DNA from: JBQTKD01 sp052389435
GTDB taxonomy: Bacteria; Actinomycetota; Actinomycetes; Sporichthyales; Sporichthyaceae
Direction of reading: 5' to 3'
Length of the DNA stretch: 64,000 bases
NCBI GenBank assembly: GCA_052389435.1
Contig: JBQTIB010000002.1
Span: 3,868 to 67,867, forward strand
The position numbers were made by a program, and so were the translations under genes. Under the pieces are notes generated by a model. The model made no database searches. It worked only from the letters and a program-made list of their open reading frames with translations, and was not told where the DNA came from. Of the stretch, positions 53,419 through 63,461 are shown piece by piece; the stretch's first letter is position 1; each line of letters opens with the position of its first letter.

Positions 53419-55047
53419 TCGCCCCACAGCGCGAAAGGGCCCCGCACTCCGACGTGGAGTGCGGGGCCGATTCGTTGGCGGCTCCCGCTCGGCGGGGGCG
53501 GGTCCCACCAGTTCGGGCATCCCGATGACGGTCTGCCCGGCCTTGCGCAGCGCCTCGCCGAACGACCCGCCCTCGGCGGTGGCCGAGTCGTCCGCGACGA
53601 CAACGAGGTCGTACTCGCCCTTGACGATCTCCCGGGCCGTGCCCAGCGACCAGGTCTGACACGCCGGGTCGGCCGAGGCCGTCAGCGAGCAGTCGGCCGC
53701 GAGGAACGTCGTGATCTTCCAGCCCTTGGTCAGGCCCAGGGCCTGCAGAGCCGGCAGCCAGGCCCCGGCGCTCTGGTCGCCGGTCAGGGCCACGGTGGTC
53801 TTCGACGTCGCGTCGCCGAAGGTGCAGGTCGCCGAGTCGAAGGTCGGAGCGATCGCCCAGCAGCGCTCGCCGAACGGGAGGTTCGCGGCGGGGGAAACCG
53901 GAGCCGGAGCCGCGATGGGGCTCGAGCCGACCGCCGCGACGAGGTCCGTGGGGGTGGTGGTGGTACCGGATTCTCCCGGGGCCCCGACGGCGAGCGCGAC
54001 GGCGGCGGCCGAGGCGGTGGCCCCGACGACGTAGGCGCTGCGATGCCGGGCCCGTTGAATCTGCGCCGCCCGGCTGCGCTCCATCTGACGCATGCTCAGG
54101 TAGCCGACGACAACGGCCAGGGCGGTGAGACCGATCCGCGTGCCGGTGGTGAGGTCGAAGCCGACGGTGGCGGGAAGGACGCTCACCAGGCCGACGAGCG
54201 AAGCGAGCAGGGGCATGCACATCTGCCCCAGGCGGCGCAGCGGCGGAAAGGCCATGACCTGGGCCAGGCGCCCGGGCGGTTCGGTGTTCACCCCGACGAG
54301 CAGCAGCACGGTGCCGAGCATTGCCAGTGGTACGAAGCGTCCGCCGAGGTTGGTCGGGTCCGGCGCGAACGTTGCGAAGGCGATCAGGGCCAGCCCCAGG
54401 CCCCCGAGCACGGACCCGCGACGGCCGGCGCCATCGTGTTCGGCGTCGGCACGGCGGCGGCCGCTGCTGCGCGGCTCGGGGCTCTTGCGCTGCATGGTCC
54501 ACAGGCCGAACACCAGGGCGGCGAGGACGACGTTGACGCCCACGTGCCGTCCGGGTACCGCGGCGGGTGCGATCTGGTAGCCGAGTACGAGCAACAGGGC
54601 CAGGCCCAGCACGCCGTGGCGGCGGTTGCCCGGTTCGATGCGCTCGGCCTTGACCGCTTCGGCCGCAGCGGCCCGACGAGCCAGGCGGGCGGCGGCCCGA
54701 GCCCCCAGCGGGGCGTTCGTCTCGGTGTCGGCCTCGGTGTCGGCCTCGGTGTCGGCCGCGGTCGCCAGGAGCACCTCGTCCTCGGGTTCGTCCGGTTCGG
54801 CGCAGTCCTCGGTCTCGTTCTCCTCGTCGAGGTCGCCGACGAAGCCGGCGTCGAAGTACTCGGTGGCGATCAGCACGTCGCCGTCGTCCTCGACGGTCTC
54901 GTGCTCGTCGTCCTCGGCGTCGATCCGCAGGGCCGTCGTCGCGATGGAGTCGGCTTCGGCCTGCTCGACCTCGGCGCCCTCCCTTTGACGCGGCACCATC
55001 TCGGTGCCGGTGTTGGTGTCGACGGCCTCGTTGTCCACGGCGTTCAT
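53415..55047 (-). CDS. Membrane protein with extracytoplasmic SGNH-like domain; frame lacks a proper stop
   Basis: From ATG 55047 the product has an acidic N-terminal 140 residues, then about six membrane helices (from LGLALLLVLGYQIAPAAVP to YVVGATASAAAVALAVGA). A C-terminal domain with FGERCWAIAPTF, VALTGDQSAGAWLPAL and YDLVVVADDSA resembles the SGNH domain of acyltransferase-3 proteins. The frame stays open through the hairpin at 53438-53468 and into antisense of the lyase as far as 52354. The left end given is my estimate; a nearby stop at 53415 exists only in another frame, so a frameshift is likely. The SGNH part looks truncated. Confidence 0.6.
53438..53468. terminator. 13-bp hairpin terminator after the CoA ester lyase
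   Basis: GGCCCCGCACTCC (53438-53450) and GGAGTGCGGGGCC (53456-53468) pair perfectly around GACGT. It stands at the convergent end of the lyase and the membrane protein on the other strand, so it may serve both. Confidence 0.85.
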
Positions 55048-55257
55048 GCGCGTCCCCCCTTTGACGTCGTGCCGGTGTCACGCCCGGGACGCAGGGCCGG
55101 CGGGCCAGTCCTGCGTCCCGGGCGGAACAGGAGTGAGCCTGCTAGCCGGGGGGAGCCGCCCACCAGAGAACTGCGCCAAACGGGTCATCACCGACGAAGC
55201 CCCCAAAACGGACATCCGCCGTTCGCGTGCGACCACCGCCTGACTACCGTCGTGGCC

Positions 55258-56340
55258 GTGAGCGTGGAGGAGACGGTCGCGCCGCCGGCGTCGGTGCTCG
55301 CCCACCTGCGTCGCCACATCCTGGCCTGCCGCGAACTGGGCTCGCCGATCTACGCCGGACTGCTTTCCAGGGCGGTGCTGGACTTCCAGGCCGGCGGGCC
55401 CACGGCGGAGGCCTTCGACGGCTTCGTCGGCGACCCGGTTCGAGCGGCGGCGGCCCTGCGCCTGCTCGGCACGGTGCACGGCTTCGCGCTCGCCGGGCAG
55501 GCACCCGACCTGGCCCGCTTCTACCCGAGCGTTCACGGCCGGGACGCCCTTCCCTTCGACGCTCCCTCCGCCTGGGCGGCCTTCCGGGACGTCGTCGCGG
55601 AACGTCTACCGGAGGTCCGCGCCGGGCTCGCCGCCGTGCCGCAGACCAACGAGATCAACCGCTGCGCCGCACTGGCCGGCGGCCTCCTGCGCTTGGCCGA
55701 GCGCTTCGACCTGCCGATCCACCTGGTGGAACTGGGCGCCAGCGCCGGCCTGAACCTGCGCCCGGACCTGCTCCGCCTCGACCTGCCCGACGGGCGGTGG
55801 CTCGGTCCCGCCGGATCGCCCGTGCGACTGCCCGTGGCGTGGGCCGGTCCGATGCCGGCACTGCGTCGCCTGCGAATCGCCTCCCGGTTCGGGGTGGACC
55901 GGGATCCGCTGGACCCCACCGCCGAGGAGGGTCGACTGCGCCTGACCTCCTACGTCTGGCCGGACCAGACGGTCCGCCTCGCCCGCCTGCGGGCGGCGAT
56001 CGACCTCGCCACGGCCCACCCGGCGCCGGTCCGCCGCGAACGGGCCGGTAACACCGCCGCCGGCCTCGCGCTGGCCGAGGGCGCCGTCACCGTGGTGTGG
56101 CACTCGCTGTTCTGGCAGTACGTCGACGACGACGAACGCGCGGAAATCGTCGCGCGACTGGCGACGCTGGGAGAGTCCGCGACCGAGCGCGCCCCGCTCG
56201 CCCGGCTGTCGATGGAGCCCCGCAGTCGCCCGCCGCACGGCGGCGTGGAGTTCGTGCTGCGCCTGCAGACCTGGCCCGGCAACGGGGTGGACGTGCTCGG
56301 GGTTGCCCACCCCCACAGCGCCGTTCTGACCTGGTCCTGA
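55258..56340 (+). CDS. DUF2332 protein
   Basis: A 360-residue protein typical of actinobacteria. HILACRELGSPIYAGLLSRAV, TNEINRCAALAGGLLRLA and the motif VELGASAGLNLRPDLLRLD identify DUF2332, which may be a methyltransferase-like fold (LGASAG resembles a SAM loop). The start is one of three in-frame GTGs at 55252, 55258 and 55264. Function unknown. It is divergent from the SGNH-like membrane protein; the 210-base gap holds no other feature I can name. Confidence 0.87.
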   Translation: MSVEETVAPPASVLAHLRRHILACRELGSPIYAGLLSRAVLDFQAGGPTAEAFDGFVGDPVRAAAALRLLGTVHGFALAGQAPDLARFYPSVHGRDALPFDAPSAWAAFRDVVAERLPEVRAGLAAVPQTNEINRCAALAGGLLRLAERFDLPIHLVELGASAGLNLRPDLLRLDLPDGRWLGPAGSPVRLPVAWAGPMPALRRLRIASRFGVDRDPLDPTAEEGRLRLTSYVWPDQTVRLARLRAAIDLATAHPAPVRRERAGNTAAGLALAEGAVTVVWHSLFWQYVDDDERAEIVARLATLGESATERAPLARLSMEPRSRPPHGGVEFVLRLQTWPGNGVDVLGVAHPHSAVLTWS

Positions 56341-56491
56341 CCGGATTCCTCTTGTACGGCGCCACAATCGGAGGCCCTTCGATTCGGGCCCACGCCCATG
56401 GTGATCGCGATCGACGCCGATGAGCATGAAGCCCACAGACGCTGCGACCGGTGCAGGCCGATGCGCCGGATGCGAAGAAGGGGCCAGCTCA

Positions 56492-58030
56492 ATGACGAGA
56501 TGCAATCGCGCCGTAGGCAGGACGCTTCCACTCATCGCCTCGCTCGGGCTGCTGCTCGCGGCCTGCGGGTCCGACGGCGAGGAATCGCCCGTCGCGCAGG
56601 CCCCCGCACCGCCGGCGCCCGTCGCCGAGGCGCCCGCGGCCGAGCCCGCCCTCCCTGCCGAGCCCGCCGTCGCGGCGCCGGCCGTCGAGCCCGAAGCCGC
56701 GGCCGTCGCCAAGCCGGCAGCGCCGGCCGCCAAGGCCGCCGCGGGGGCCGCGCCTGCGAAGGCGGCCGGCCCCGCCAAGGTCAAGAAGGCCGCGGCTCCG
56801 TCCAAGGCCACGGCCGTCTCGGCGCAGGAGGCCGCAGACAAGGCGATCTACGACCAGCGCAACGGAGCAACGGACGTCGGTGTCACGCGAGACGGGATCA
56901 AGCTCGGCTCGATCAACATGCACGGCATGGCACTCGGCAACGTTCTGACGGCACCTCAGGCCCGCGGCAACCTTGCCACCGCCTCGGCAGTCAACGACCG
57001 CGGCGGCGTGCTCGGCCGTCGCCTGTCCATCGTCGACTGCGACGACGGTCCGGGAGAGGTCTCGCGGGCCAAGGCGTGCATCAAGAAGCTCGTATCCCAG
57101 GACAAGGTGTTCTCCCTCGTCACCGGGATCGACTGGGCGACCGCATCGATCCACGACGACCTGAAGCAGCATCGACTGCCCTACGTCGGCGCCTGGGCCT
57201 ACAGCCAGACCGAGTGGCAGGACCCGTACATGTTCCCGACGCACATGTCGATGATCCACGAGGCGATGGCCGGCGCCCAGTGGGCCAAGAACGTGGTCAA
57301 GCCCAAGACCTACGGCCTGATCTGCCTGACCAGCCCGGAGATGCAGTTGGCGTGCAAGGAGGTCGCCCGGATCCTCGACGCCTCCGGGGCCAAGCTCGTG
57401 AAGAAGGCCGACGTCTCCATCTCCGAGGCCTCGATGTCCTCGCAGGTGCTCGCGATGCGCGCGGCGAATCCCGAGCACGTCATCCACTACGTCATCAATC
57501 CCGCGACGATCACCAAGTTCCTGGTGGAGTCGGCGCAGCAGGGCTACTACCCGCCGAAGGGAATCTCCGGCAACCACATGGGCTCGGAGATCGTCGGGTC
57601 CCTCTACGGCAAGTGGCCGGCGGGCCGGTACTGGACCAACACGACCTACCGTTTCTGGGGCACCGAACTGATGTCGGTGATGGCGAAGTACGCGCGCTCC
57701 AACATCGGCAACGTGCACCACATCGTGCAGGCCGGGTACGTCGCGGTGAACATGCTCGCCGCCGCCGCCACCGAGGTCGGTCCCAATCTGACCCGCGAAC
57801 GCCTGATGGCCACCCTCGGCAACGGCACCGTGTGGAAGTCCGACGCCTCCCTGGACCAGAAGTTCCAGTACGTGGCCACGGAGCGGCACGGCAACAGTTG
57901 GAAGCGGGACCTCGGCCAGGGCCGGGAGTTCATGTACAAGTACGAGAACTCCAACACCCTGTCCGACCCGGACGGCACGCCCAACGGCTGGGCACCCGAC
58001 CCCGACCAGCACGTCGTCTATACGCACTGA
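56492..58030 (+). CDS. Leu/Ile/Val-type ABC transporter substrate-binding lipoprotein
   Basis: A 512-residue lipoprotein: lipobox LLAAC with C25, then an Ala/Pro-rich linker of about 90 residues. A periplasmic-binding type I domain follows (IKLGSINMHGMALGNV; NDRGGVLGRRLSIVDCDDGP; GYVAVNMLAAAATEVGP). No permease or ATPase genes are near, so it may sense a ligand for the PucR regulator encoded four bases downstream or use distant transporter parts. The start ATG 56492 is chosen because it opens the signal peptide. Confidence 0.87.
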   Translation: MTRCNRAVGRTLPLIASLGLLLAACGSDGEESPVAQAPAPPAPVAEAPAAEPALPAEPAVAAPAVEPEAAAVAKPAAPAAKAAAGAAPAKAAGPAKVKKAAAPSKATAVSAQEAADKAIYDQRNGATDVGVTRDGIKLGSINMHGMALGNVLTAPQARGNLATASAVNDRGGVLGRRLSIVDCDDGPGEVSRAKACIKKLVSQDKVFSLVTGIDWATASIHDDLKQHRLPYVGAWAYSQTEWQDPYMFPTHMSMIHEAMAGAQWAKNVVKPKTYGLICLTSPEMQLACKEVARILDASGAKLVKKADVSISEASMSSQVLAMRAANPEHVIHYVINPATITKFLVESAQQGYYPPKGISGNHMGSEIVGSLYGKWPAGRYWTNTTYRFWGTELMSVMAKYARSNIGNVHHIVQAGYVAVNMLAAAATEVGPNLTRERLMATLGNGTVWKSDASLDQKFQYVATERHGNSWKRDLGQGREFMYKYENSNTLSDPDGTPNGWAPDPDQHVVYTH

Positions 58031-58034
58031 TGCA

Positions 58035-59213
58035 ATGACGACGGTGGAGCAGACCCCACTTGCGAGCATCGCCGAGTGGTTGCGCGGTTCGGCCGAGGAA
58101 CTGGCCGCCGCGCAACTCGCCGTCGTCCGCGCCTCGTTCCCCTCCTACGCCCGCATACCGGACGCCGAACTGCTGCGCTCCTCTCGGCGCAACGTGATCC
58201 GGGTGGCCGAGACGCTCGAGGGCCAGGACGAGCTCCCGGCCGAGATCAGCGAGAACGAGATGCAGTCCGCGCAGTACCGGGCGTTGCAGGGGGTACCGCC
58301 GGAGGACGTCGCCGCCTGCTACCGCGCGGTGCTCGCGGTGGTTCGGGATGCGTTCTTCGCTCGGGCCTCGGCCGAGCAGGTGCCGTTCGACGTCATCCTC
58401 GCCGCCACCCAGCGGCTGTGGACGATGACCGATCGGCTCTCCGATCGGCTGACCTCGGCCCGGCACGACATCGAACTCGAAGTCGCGCGCCGGGAGGAGC
58501 GCCAGCGGCTCGACTTCCTGCAGCAGGTGCTCTCGGGCAACCTGCTGACCTCGGAGATGCTCCACGTCGGATCGACGCACGGGCTGCATCCGGACGACCA
58601 ATACTGGGTGTTCCGGGCCCGGCTGTTCGCGGGCGCGTCCTTCGGCGGGGACTCCGTGGCGCTGAGTCGGCACCTGGAACGCAGCTGCCTCGACGACCGG
58701 TTCGCGCCGATCGTCGGGCCGGTGGACGCCGACCTCGCGGGCCTGGCCCGCCGGCGGCCCACCCCACCCGAGGACGGGAGCGTCGTGCTGGCCACCGTCG
58801 GGCCGGTTGAGGTCGCCGAACTGCCGCACGCGTGGGCGGAGGCGACCCGGCTGTTGAACGTGGCGGTGAAGTACGGGCGGCGCGGGCTGGTGGACAGCGA
58901 GTCGCTGTCGATCCGGATCGCGGTGGTCCAGGAGAGCGAACTCGGCGAGGCGCTCTACAACCGCTACGTGGCCAAGGTCCTGGCCGACAGCCGCATGGCG
59001 GAGGTGCTGCTGGAATCGGTCCGGGTGTTTCTGGACCGCAAGCGGTCGGCGCCGGACGCCGCCGAGGCCCTGAACATCCACACGAACACGCTGCGCTACC
59101 GCCTGGAGAAGTTCGAGGCGATCACCGGCGTGGACCTGACCGACACCGAGACGATCATCAAGGTCTGGTGGGCCCTGGAGTACTGGTACGTCCAGCGGGA
59201 CCGTCGCGGCTGA
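58035..59213 (+). CDS. PucR/CdaR-type transcriptional regulator
   Basis: A 392-residue regulator. The N-terminal 170 residues form a helical sensor domain and the middle a GGDEF-like degenerate domain. The C-terminal HTH_30 reads AAEALNIHTNTLRYRLEKFEAITGVDL. Such proteins control purine, aromatic and amino-acid catabolism. It lies 4 bases after the binding lipoprotein and 153 bases before the nitroreductase operon, which it may regulate. Confidence 0.88.
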   Translation: MTTVEQTPLASIAEWLRGSAEELAAAQLAVVRASFPSYARIPDAELLRSSRRNVIRVAETLEGQDELPAEISENEMQSAQYRALQGVPPEDVAACYRAVLAVVRDAFFARASAEQVPFDVILAATQRLWTMTDRLSDRLTSARHDIELEVARREERQRLDFLQQVLSGNLLTSEMLHVGSTHGLHPDDQYWVFRARLFAGASFGGDSVALSRHLERSCLDDRFAPIVGPVDADLAGLARRRPTPPEDGSVVLATVGPVEVAELPHAWAEATRLLNVAVKYGRRGLVDSESLSIRIAVVQESELGEALYNRYVAKVLADSRMAEVLLESVRVFLDRKRSAPDAAEALNIHTNTLRYRLEKFEAITGVDLTDTETIIKVWWALEYWYVQRDRRG

Positions 59214-59366
59214 CCACGCCCGAACGTTGTGCGCCTGGATAAATCGACCTACCCCATTTTGGGTTTCCGTCCATTGTGGCGCGCTCCGAAGCGGCGAAGA
59301 GTGAAGGCCTGCGGCCCGGCGCGATGGAGCCCGGTTGCCCCGAGTCAAGAGGCCTGGAGGTCGGTT

Positions 59367-60212
59367 ATGGAGTTCCTGGAAGCCGTCGGCAGCCGTCGAA
59401 GCGTGCGGTGGTTCAAGACCTACGAACCGGTGGAGCGAGAAAAAATCCAGGAGATCCTCGAGGTCATCCGGTTGACCACCTGCCCCGGCAACCTGCAGCC
59501 GTGGCGCGCCATCGTCGTCTACCGCGACGAGCTCGACGACGACATCCGCGAGGAGCTCCTCAAGGCGGACAACTGGCAGGGCGCCCACGTGCAGGCCCCG
59601 GTCTGGATCTACATCTTCGCCGACGTCGAGGCGGCTCGTCCCGAGCGCTTCGCCGCGAACACCCAGGAACTGATCGAGTGCGGCGCGCTGCCCGGCGCCT
59701 ACGGGTGGAGCAAGACCCGCATCATCGACGCCATCGAACGCGCCGTGGAAACCCCGGCCGGCATGGCCTCCATCCACGAGCTCCTGCACGACCTGCCGCA
59801 CGAGGCCTCGGCGGCGATCGCCTACGCCGAGACCGTCGGCGCGTGCTCGGTCGCGACGCTCGCCGCGGTCAACCAGGGCCTCGGAACCGTCCTGCACATG
59901 ATCGCCCGTCCGACCTCCCAGGAGCGCGTGCGCGAGATCCTCGGCGTCCCCGACACCTGGGTTCCCGTGTGGATCCAGCTCGTCGGCTACTCGGCCGAGG
60001 ACCAGAAGGCCGGTGGGCAACGGCCGCGCAAGCCGTTCGAGGAGCTCTTCTTCGAGGGCAAGGTCGGCACCCCGTTCGCCCGCGACCCGAAGGTCGTGGA
60101 GAAGCTCACCGAGGCCAAGCTCCTGCAGGCGCCCGCGCCCACCCCGGGCCGCCGCGACGAACTGATGTTCCTTGCCCGCATGTACGGCTACCCGGAGGAC
60201 CTCGACGACTGA
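59367..60212 (+). CDS. Nitroreductase-family flavoprotein
   Basis: A 281-residue protein. The FMN-binding start is SRRSVRWFKTYEPV, then LTTCPGNLQPWRAIVV. A 60-residue insertion (residues about 85-150) interrupts the fold before GACSVATLAAVNQGLGT. GGAGG precedes ATG 59367. The next gene begins within its stop (TGATG). The substrate may be an enone or nitro compound; within a CoA-ligase operon a dehydrogenation step is an inference. Confidence 0.83.
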   Translation: MEFLEAVGSRRSVRWFKTYEPVEREKIQEILEVIRLTTCPGNLQPWRAIVVYRDELDDDIREELLKADNWQGAHVQAPVWIYIFADVEAARPERFAANTQELIECGALPGAYGWSKTRIIDAIERAVETPAGMASIHELLHDLPHEASAAIAYAETVGACSVATLAAVNQGLGTVLHMIARPTSQERVREILGVPDTWVPVWIQLVGYSAEDQKAGGQRPRKPFEELFFEGKVGTPFARDPKVVEKLTEAKLLQAPAPTPGRRDELMFLARMYGYPEDLDD

Positions 60213-60592
60213 TGCACAACTTCTCCGACTACCCCAGCGTCAAGAAATGGCTCGCCGATCCGCCCGGCCAGGGATTTCAGCCGGTGCGGGAGGACCCCGC
60301 GGCGAAGGTCGCGATTCTCGAGGCGTTCTGCAACCACATCGGCATCGATCCCGACACCCTCGTGGCGACCTGCACGGACCTGGTCCCGACCGGCAAGGCC
60401 GAGCGCAACAGGCAACTCAAGGCGCTCAAGGTCTGGGTCAACGCCCTGCCGGATCTCTCGGAATCCAAGCGCACCAAGACCGAGAACATGGTGCGCGGCT
60501 TCTTCATCAAGAACGGCATCAAGGTCATGACCCGTCCCTATTCGGACGTCTACCGCAAGAGCCCCGGCGCCGCCGGTGCCTCTGTCGGTTGA
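60212..60592 (+). CDS. Lone integrase core-binding (SAM-like) domain protein, unknown role
   Basis: A 126-residue protein of four to five helices. KVAILEAFCNHIGIDPDTLV, RNRQLKALKVWVNALP and SKRTKTENMVRGFFIKNGIKV follow the order of the N-terminal DNA-binding domain of tyrosine recombinases (helix, helix, S-xx-T, FFxxNGI). No catalytic domain is present here or in neighbouring frames. It is tightly coupled to the nitroreductase and followed after 27 bases by an acyl-CoA ligase. The resemblance is by eye; an unrelated helical protein is possible. Confidence 0.65.
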   Translation: MHNFSDYPSVKKWLADPPGQGFQPVREDPAAKVAILEAFCNHIGIDPDTLVATCTDLVPTGKAERNRQLKALKVWVNALPDLSESKRTKTENMVRGFFIKNGIKVMTRPYSDVYRKSPGAAGASVG

Positions 60593-60619
60593 TGGCACAA
60601 CGGTTCTGAGGGAGCGTCA

Positions 60620-62182
60620 GTGAACACTGGTGATCTGCTCACCAACGCGGCGCGCAGCTATCCGGACCACCCAGCGTTCATCTTCGCGGGGCAGTCTCGG
60701 ACCTACGCGCAGTCCTGCGCCCGCGCGGACGCGCTGGCCCGGGCCCTGCTCGCCGACGGCCTGGCCGAAGGCGAGCGGGTGGCGTTGTACCTGCGCAACT
60801 GTCCCGAGTTCATGGAGGTGCTCTACGGGGTGTGGAAGGCCGGCGGCGTCGTCGTGCCGCTGAACGCCACCTTCACCCCGGACGAGCTGACCTGGCACCT
60901 CGCGGACAGCGGTGCGGTGGTGCTGGTCACCGACGGAGACGGCCTTCCGGTCGTCGCCGGCGTCCGGGCGAACCTCCCCGGGGTGCGTCGCGTGCTCTGC
61001 CACGGTCCTGCCGGAGCCGTGGCCGGCGCGGACGCGATCCTCGACGAGGTCGTCGCCGCCCACTCGGGGGAGCCGCTGCGCTCGGCCCGGCGGGGAGGCG
61101 ACGACCTCGCCTGGATCGCCTACACCTCCGGTACGACCGGGCGGCCCAAGGGCGCAATGCTCACCCACGGCGGGCTGATCGCGCAGTGCCTCACCACGCT
61201 CGCGGACGTGGAACGCATGGAACAGCACCACGTCGGCATGCACGCCGCGCCGATGTCGCACGGCTCCGGCCACAACTCGCTGGTGTTCACGATGAAGGCG
61301 TGCACTCAGGTCATCCACCAGAAGTGGGGCTTCAACACCGAACTGTTCCTCGAACAGGTCGAGGCCTACAAGGTCGCGGCGCTGTTCATGGTGCCCACGC
61401 AGATCAAGATGGTCGTGGACCATCCCGATGTGCACACGCGCGATCTCTCCAGCCTGGAGTGGATCATCTACGGCGGCGCGCCGATGTACCGCGAGGACCA
61501 GAAGCGGGCGCTGAAGACCCTCGGGCCGGTGCTGGTGCAGATCTTCGGGCAGACCGAGATTCCCATGTGCGGAACGGTGCTGAGCCGCGAGGAGCACTCG
61601 ATCCACACCGGCGACGGCCGCGAGCGGTCGGTCGGGCGCGTGCGGGTCGGGGTCGAGATCGCCATTCTCGATCCCGAGGACAACGAACTTCCGCCCGGGC
61701 AGGCCGGCGAAATCTGCCTGCAGGGCCCGATGGTCATGGCGGGGTACTGGAACCGTCCGGAGGCGACGGCGGAGACGCTGCGCGGCGGATGGCTGCACAC
61801 CGGCGACGTCGGCATGCTCGACGAGCGCGGTTACCTGTTCATCCTCGACCGGCTCAAGGACCTCATCATCTCCGGCGGATTGAACGTTTACCCGCACGAG
61901 ATCGAGGACGTGCTGCTCACCCATCCCGGGATCGGCGAGGCCTGCGTGATCGGTGTCCCCGACGAGAAGTGGGGCGAGGCCGTCCGCGCGGTCGTCGTGC
62001 CCGTGCCGGGGCAGTCGCTCGATCCAGCGCAGGTCATCGCATACTGCGGCGAACGCCTCGCGGGCTACAAGAAGCCCAAGGGCGTCGACGTCGTAGACGC
62101 GCTGAAGAAGACCGCGTATGGCAAGGTCGCCAAGAAGGAGATCCGCGCCGAGTACTGGGTCGGCATGGACCGGGTCATCTGA
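60620..62182 (+). CDS. Acyl-CoA synthetase (AMP-forming)
   Basis: A 520-residue ANL enzyme. The P-loop YTSGTTGRPKG lies at 168-178, IIYGGAPMYRED and FGQTEIPMCGT are A4/A5 motifs, and K502 in YGKVAKKEIR is the likely adenylation lysine. It activates a carboxylic acid with ATP and CoA for the thiolase downstream. Acid size cannot be read; related enzymes use fatty, aromatic or steroid side-chain acids. The GTG start overlaps no other gene. Confidence 0.9.
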   Translation: MNTGDLLTNAARSYPDHPAFIFAGQSRTYAQSCARADALARALLADGLAEGERVALYLRNCPEFMEVLYGVWKAGGVVVPLNATFTPDELTWHLADSGAVVLVTDGDGLPVVAGVRANLPGVRRVLCHGPAGAVAGADAILDEVVAAHSGEPLRSARRGGDDLAWIAYTSGTTGRPKGAMLTHGGLIAQCLTTLADVERMEQHHVGMHAAPMSHGSGHNSLVFTMKACTQVIHQKWGFNTELFLEQVEAYKVAALFMVPTQIKMVVDHPDVHTRDLSSLEWIIYGGAPMYREDQKRALKTLGPVLVQIFGQTEIPMCGTVLSREEHSIHTGDGRERSVGRVRVGVEIAILDPEDNELPPGQAGEICLQGPMVMAGYWNRPEATAETLRGGWLHTGDVGMLDERGYLFILDRLKDLIISGGLNVYPHEIEDVLLTHPGIGEACVIGVPDEKWGEAVRAVVVPVPGQSLDPAQVIAYCGERLAGYKKPKGVDVVDALKKTAYGKVAKKEIRAEYWVGMDRVI

Positions 62183-62212
62183 ACCGGCCGAACAGCCAAC
62201 GGAAGGCACCGC

Positions 62213-63421
62213 GTGAGCGACGTCTGGATCGCAGGATCGGCCACCAGCCTCTTCGGCGCGGCGCCCGACGGACCGGACGGACTGGCCAGGGGCGTCGTCG
62301 CGGCGGCCCTCGCCGACGCCGGTCTGATGCCCGCTCAGGTCGGTCAGGTTTTCGTCGGCAACGCCGCCGCAGGACTGCTGCTCGGCCAGGAGATGATCCG
62401 CGGTCAGGTCTTCCTCGCCGGCTCGGGTTTGGGCGGCGTGCCGATCGTCAACGTCGAGAACGCCTGCGCCTCGAGTTCGACCGCGTTCATGCTCGCCGTC
62501 ACCGCGGTGAAGGCGGGGATGGTCGACGTCGCGTTGGCCGTCGGCGTCGAGGTGATGGTGGTCCCCGAGAAGGCGCGCGTCTTCGGCGCCCTGGCCTCCG
62601 CCACCGACACCCTGCGCCTGCCCGACATGCTCGCCCTGGTGGGCGCCACGACCCTCGGTCGCCCCACGGCCGACGGCTCGCTTCCCAGCGCCTCGGTGTT
62701 CATGGACCACTACGCGCACAAGGCCACCTCCTACCTGGACAAGTCCGGAGGCACCGCGGAGGACCTCGCCCGCGTCACGGTCAAGTCCCGCGCGTACGCC
62801 GAGCACAACCCGATCGCCCAGTTCCGCAAGCCCACCTCGGTCGAGGAGGTCATGGCGGGACGGATGATCTCCGACCCCCTGCGCCTGGCAATGTGCGCGC
62901 CGATCGGCGACGGCGCCGCGGCCCTGGTCGTGGTCTCCGACGACTTCGCGCGCCGGCACGGTCTGCGCGGCGTCCGGGTCGCCGCGAGCTGCCTGGTGAG
63001 CGGGGACCCGGACCTGGAGGCCCCGGTGGTCCGCGCCGCCGCCAAGGCCTACGAGCAGTCGGGCCTGAGCCCCGCCGACGTCGGCGTCGTCGAGGTCCAC
63101 GACGCCGCCGCACCCGCGGAGCTGTGGTGCATCGAGGAACTCGGCCTCGCCCCCGAGGGCGGCGCCATCGCGCTGCTCCGCGACGGCGAGACGGGCCCCG
63201 GCGGCCGTCTTCCGGTCAACCCCAGCGGCGGGCTGCTCTCCCGCGGCCACCCCGTCGGCGCCACCGGCTGCGCCCAGCTCGCCGAACTCGCCGACCAACT
63301 CCGCGACCGGTGCGGCCCCCGCCAGGTCCCCGGCGTTCGCGTGGGCCTGGCCCAGAACGCCGGCGGCGTGCTCTGGGACCGCGAAGGCGCCGCGATGGTG
63401 ACGTTGCTGGAGCGAGTCTGA
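62213..63421 (+). CDS. SCP-x-type thiolase
   Basis: A 402-residue thiolase-fold enzyme. Nucleophile C85 is in VENACASSSTA, the HDA motif is VEVHDAAAPAE, H346 is in GGLLSRGHPVGATG, and the end is AQNAGGVLW instead of the classical CxG. Such thiolases shorten steroid or branched acyl-CoA. It follows the acyl-CoA ligase by 30 bases, so the pair would activate and cleave one acyl chain. Confidence 0.9.
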   Translation: MSDVWIAGSATSLFGAAPDGPDGLARGVVAAALADAGLMPAQVGQVFVGNAAAGLLLGQEMIRGQVFLAGSGLGGVPIVNVENACASSSTAFMLAVTAVKAGMVDVALAVGVEVMVVPEKARVFGALASATDTLRLPDMLALVGATTLGRPTADGSLPSASVFMDHYAHKATSYLDKSGGTAEDLARVTVKSRAYAEHNPIAQFRKPTSVEEVMAGRMISDPLRLAMCAPIGDGAAALVVVSDDFARRHGLRGVRVAASCLVSGDPDLEAPVVRAAAKAYEQSGLSPADVGVVEVHDAAAPAELWCIEELGLAPEGGAIALLRDGETGPGGRLPVNPSGGLLSRGHPVGATGCAQLAELADQLRDRCGPRQVPGVRVGLAQNAGGVLWDREGAAMVTLLERV

Positions 63422-63461
63422 TCTCGATGCGCCGTGCTTCGCCGGCTGGGAAAGTGGCTTC

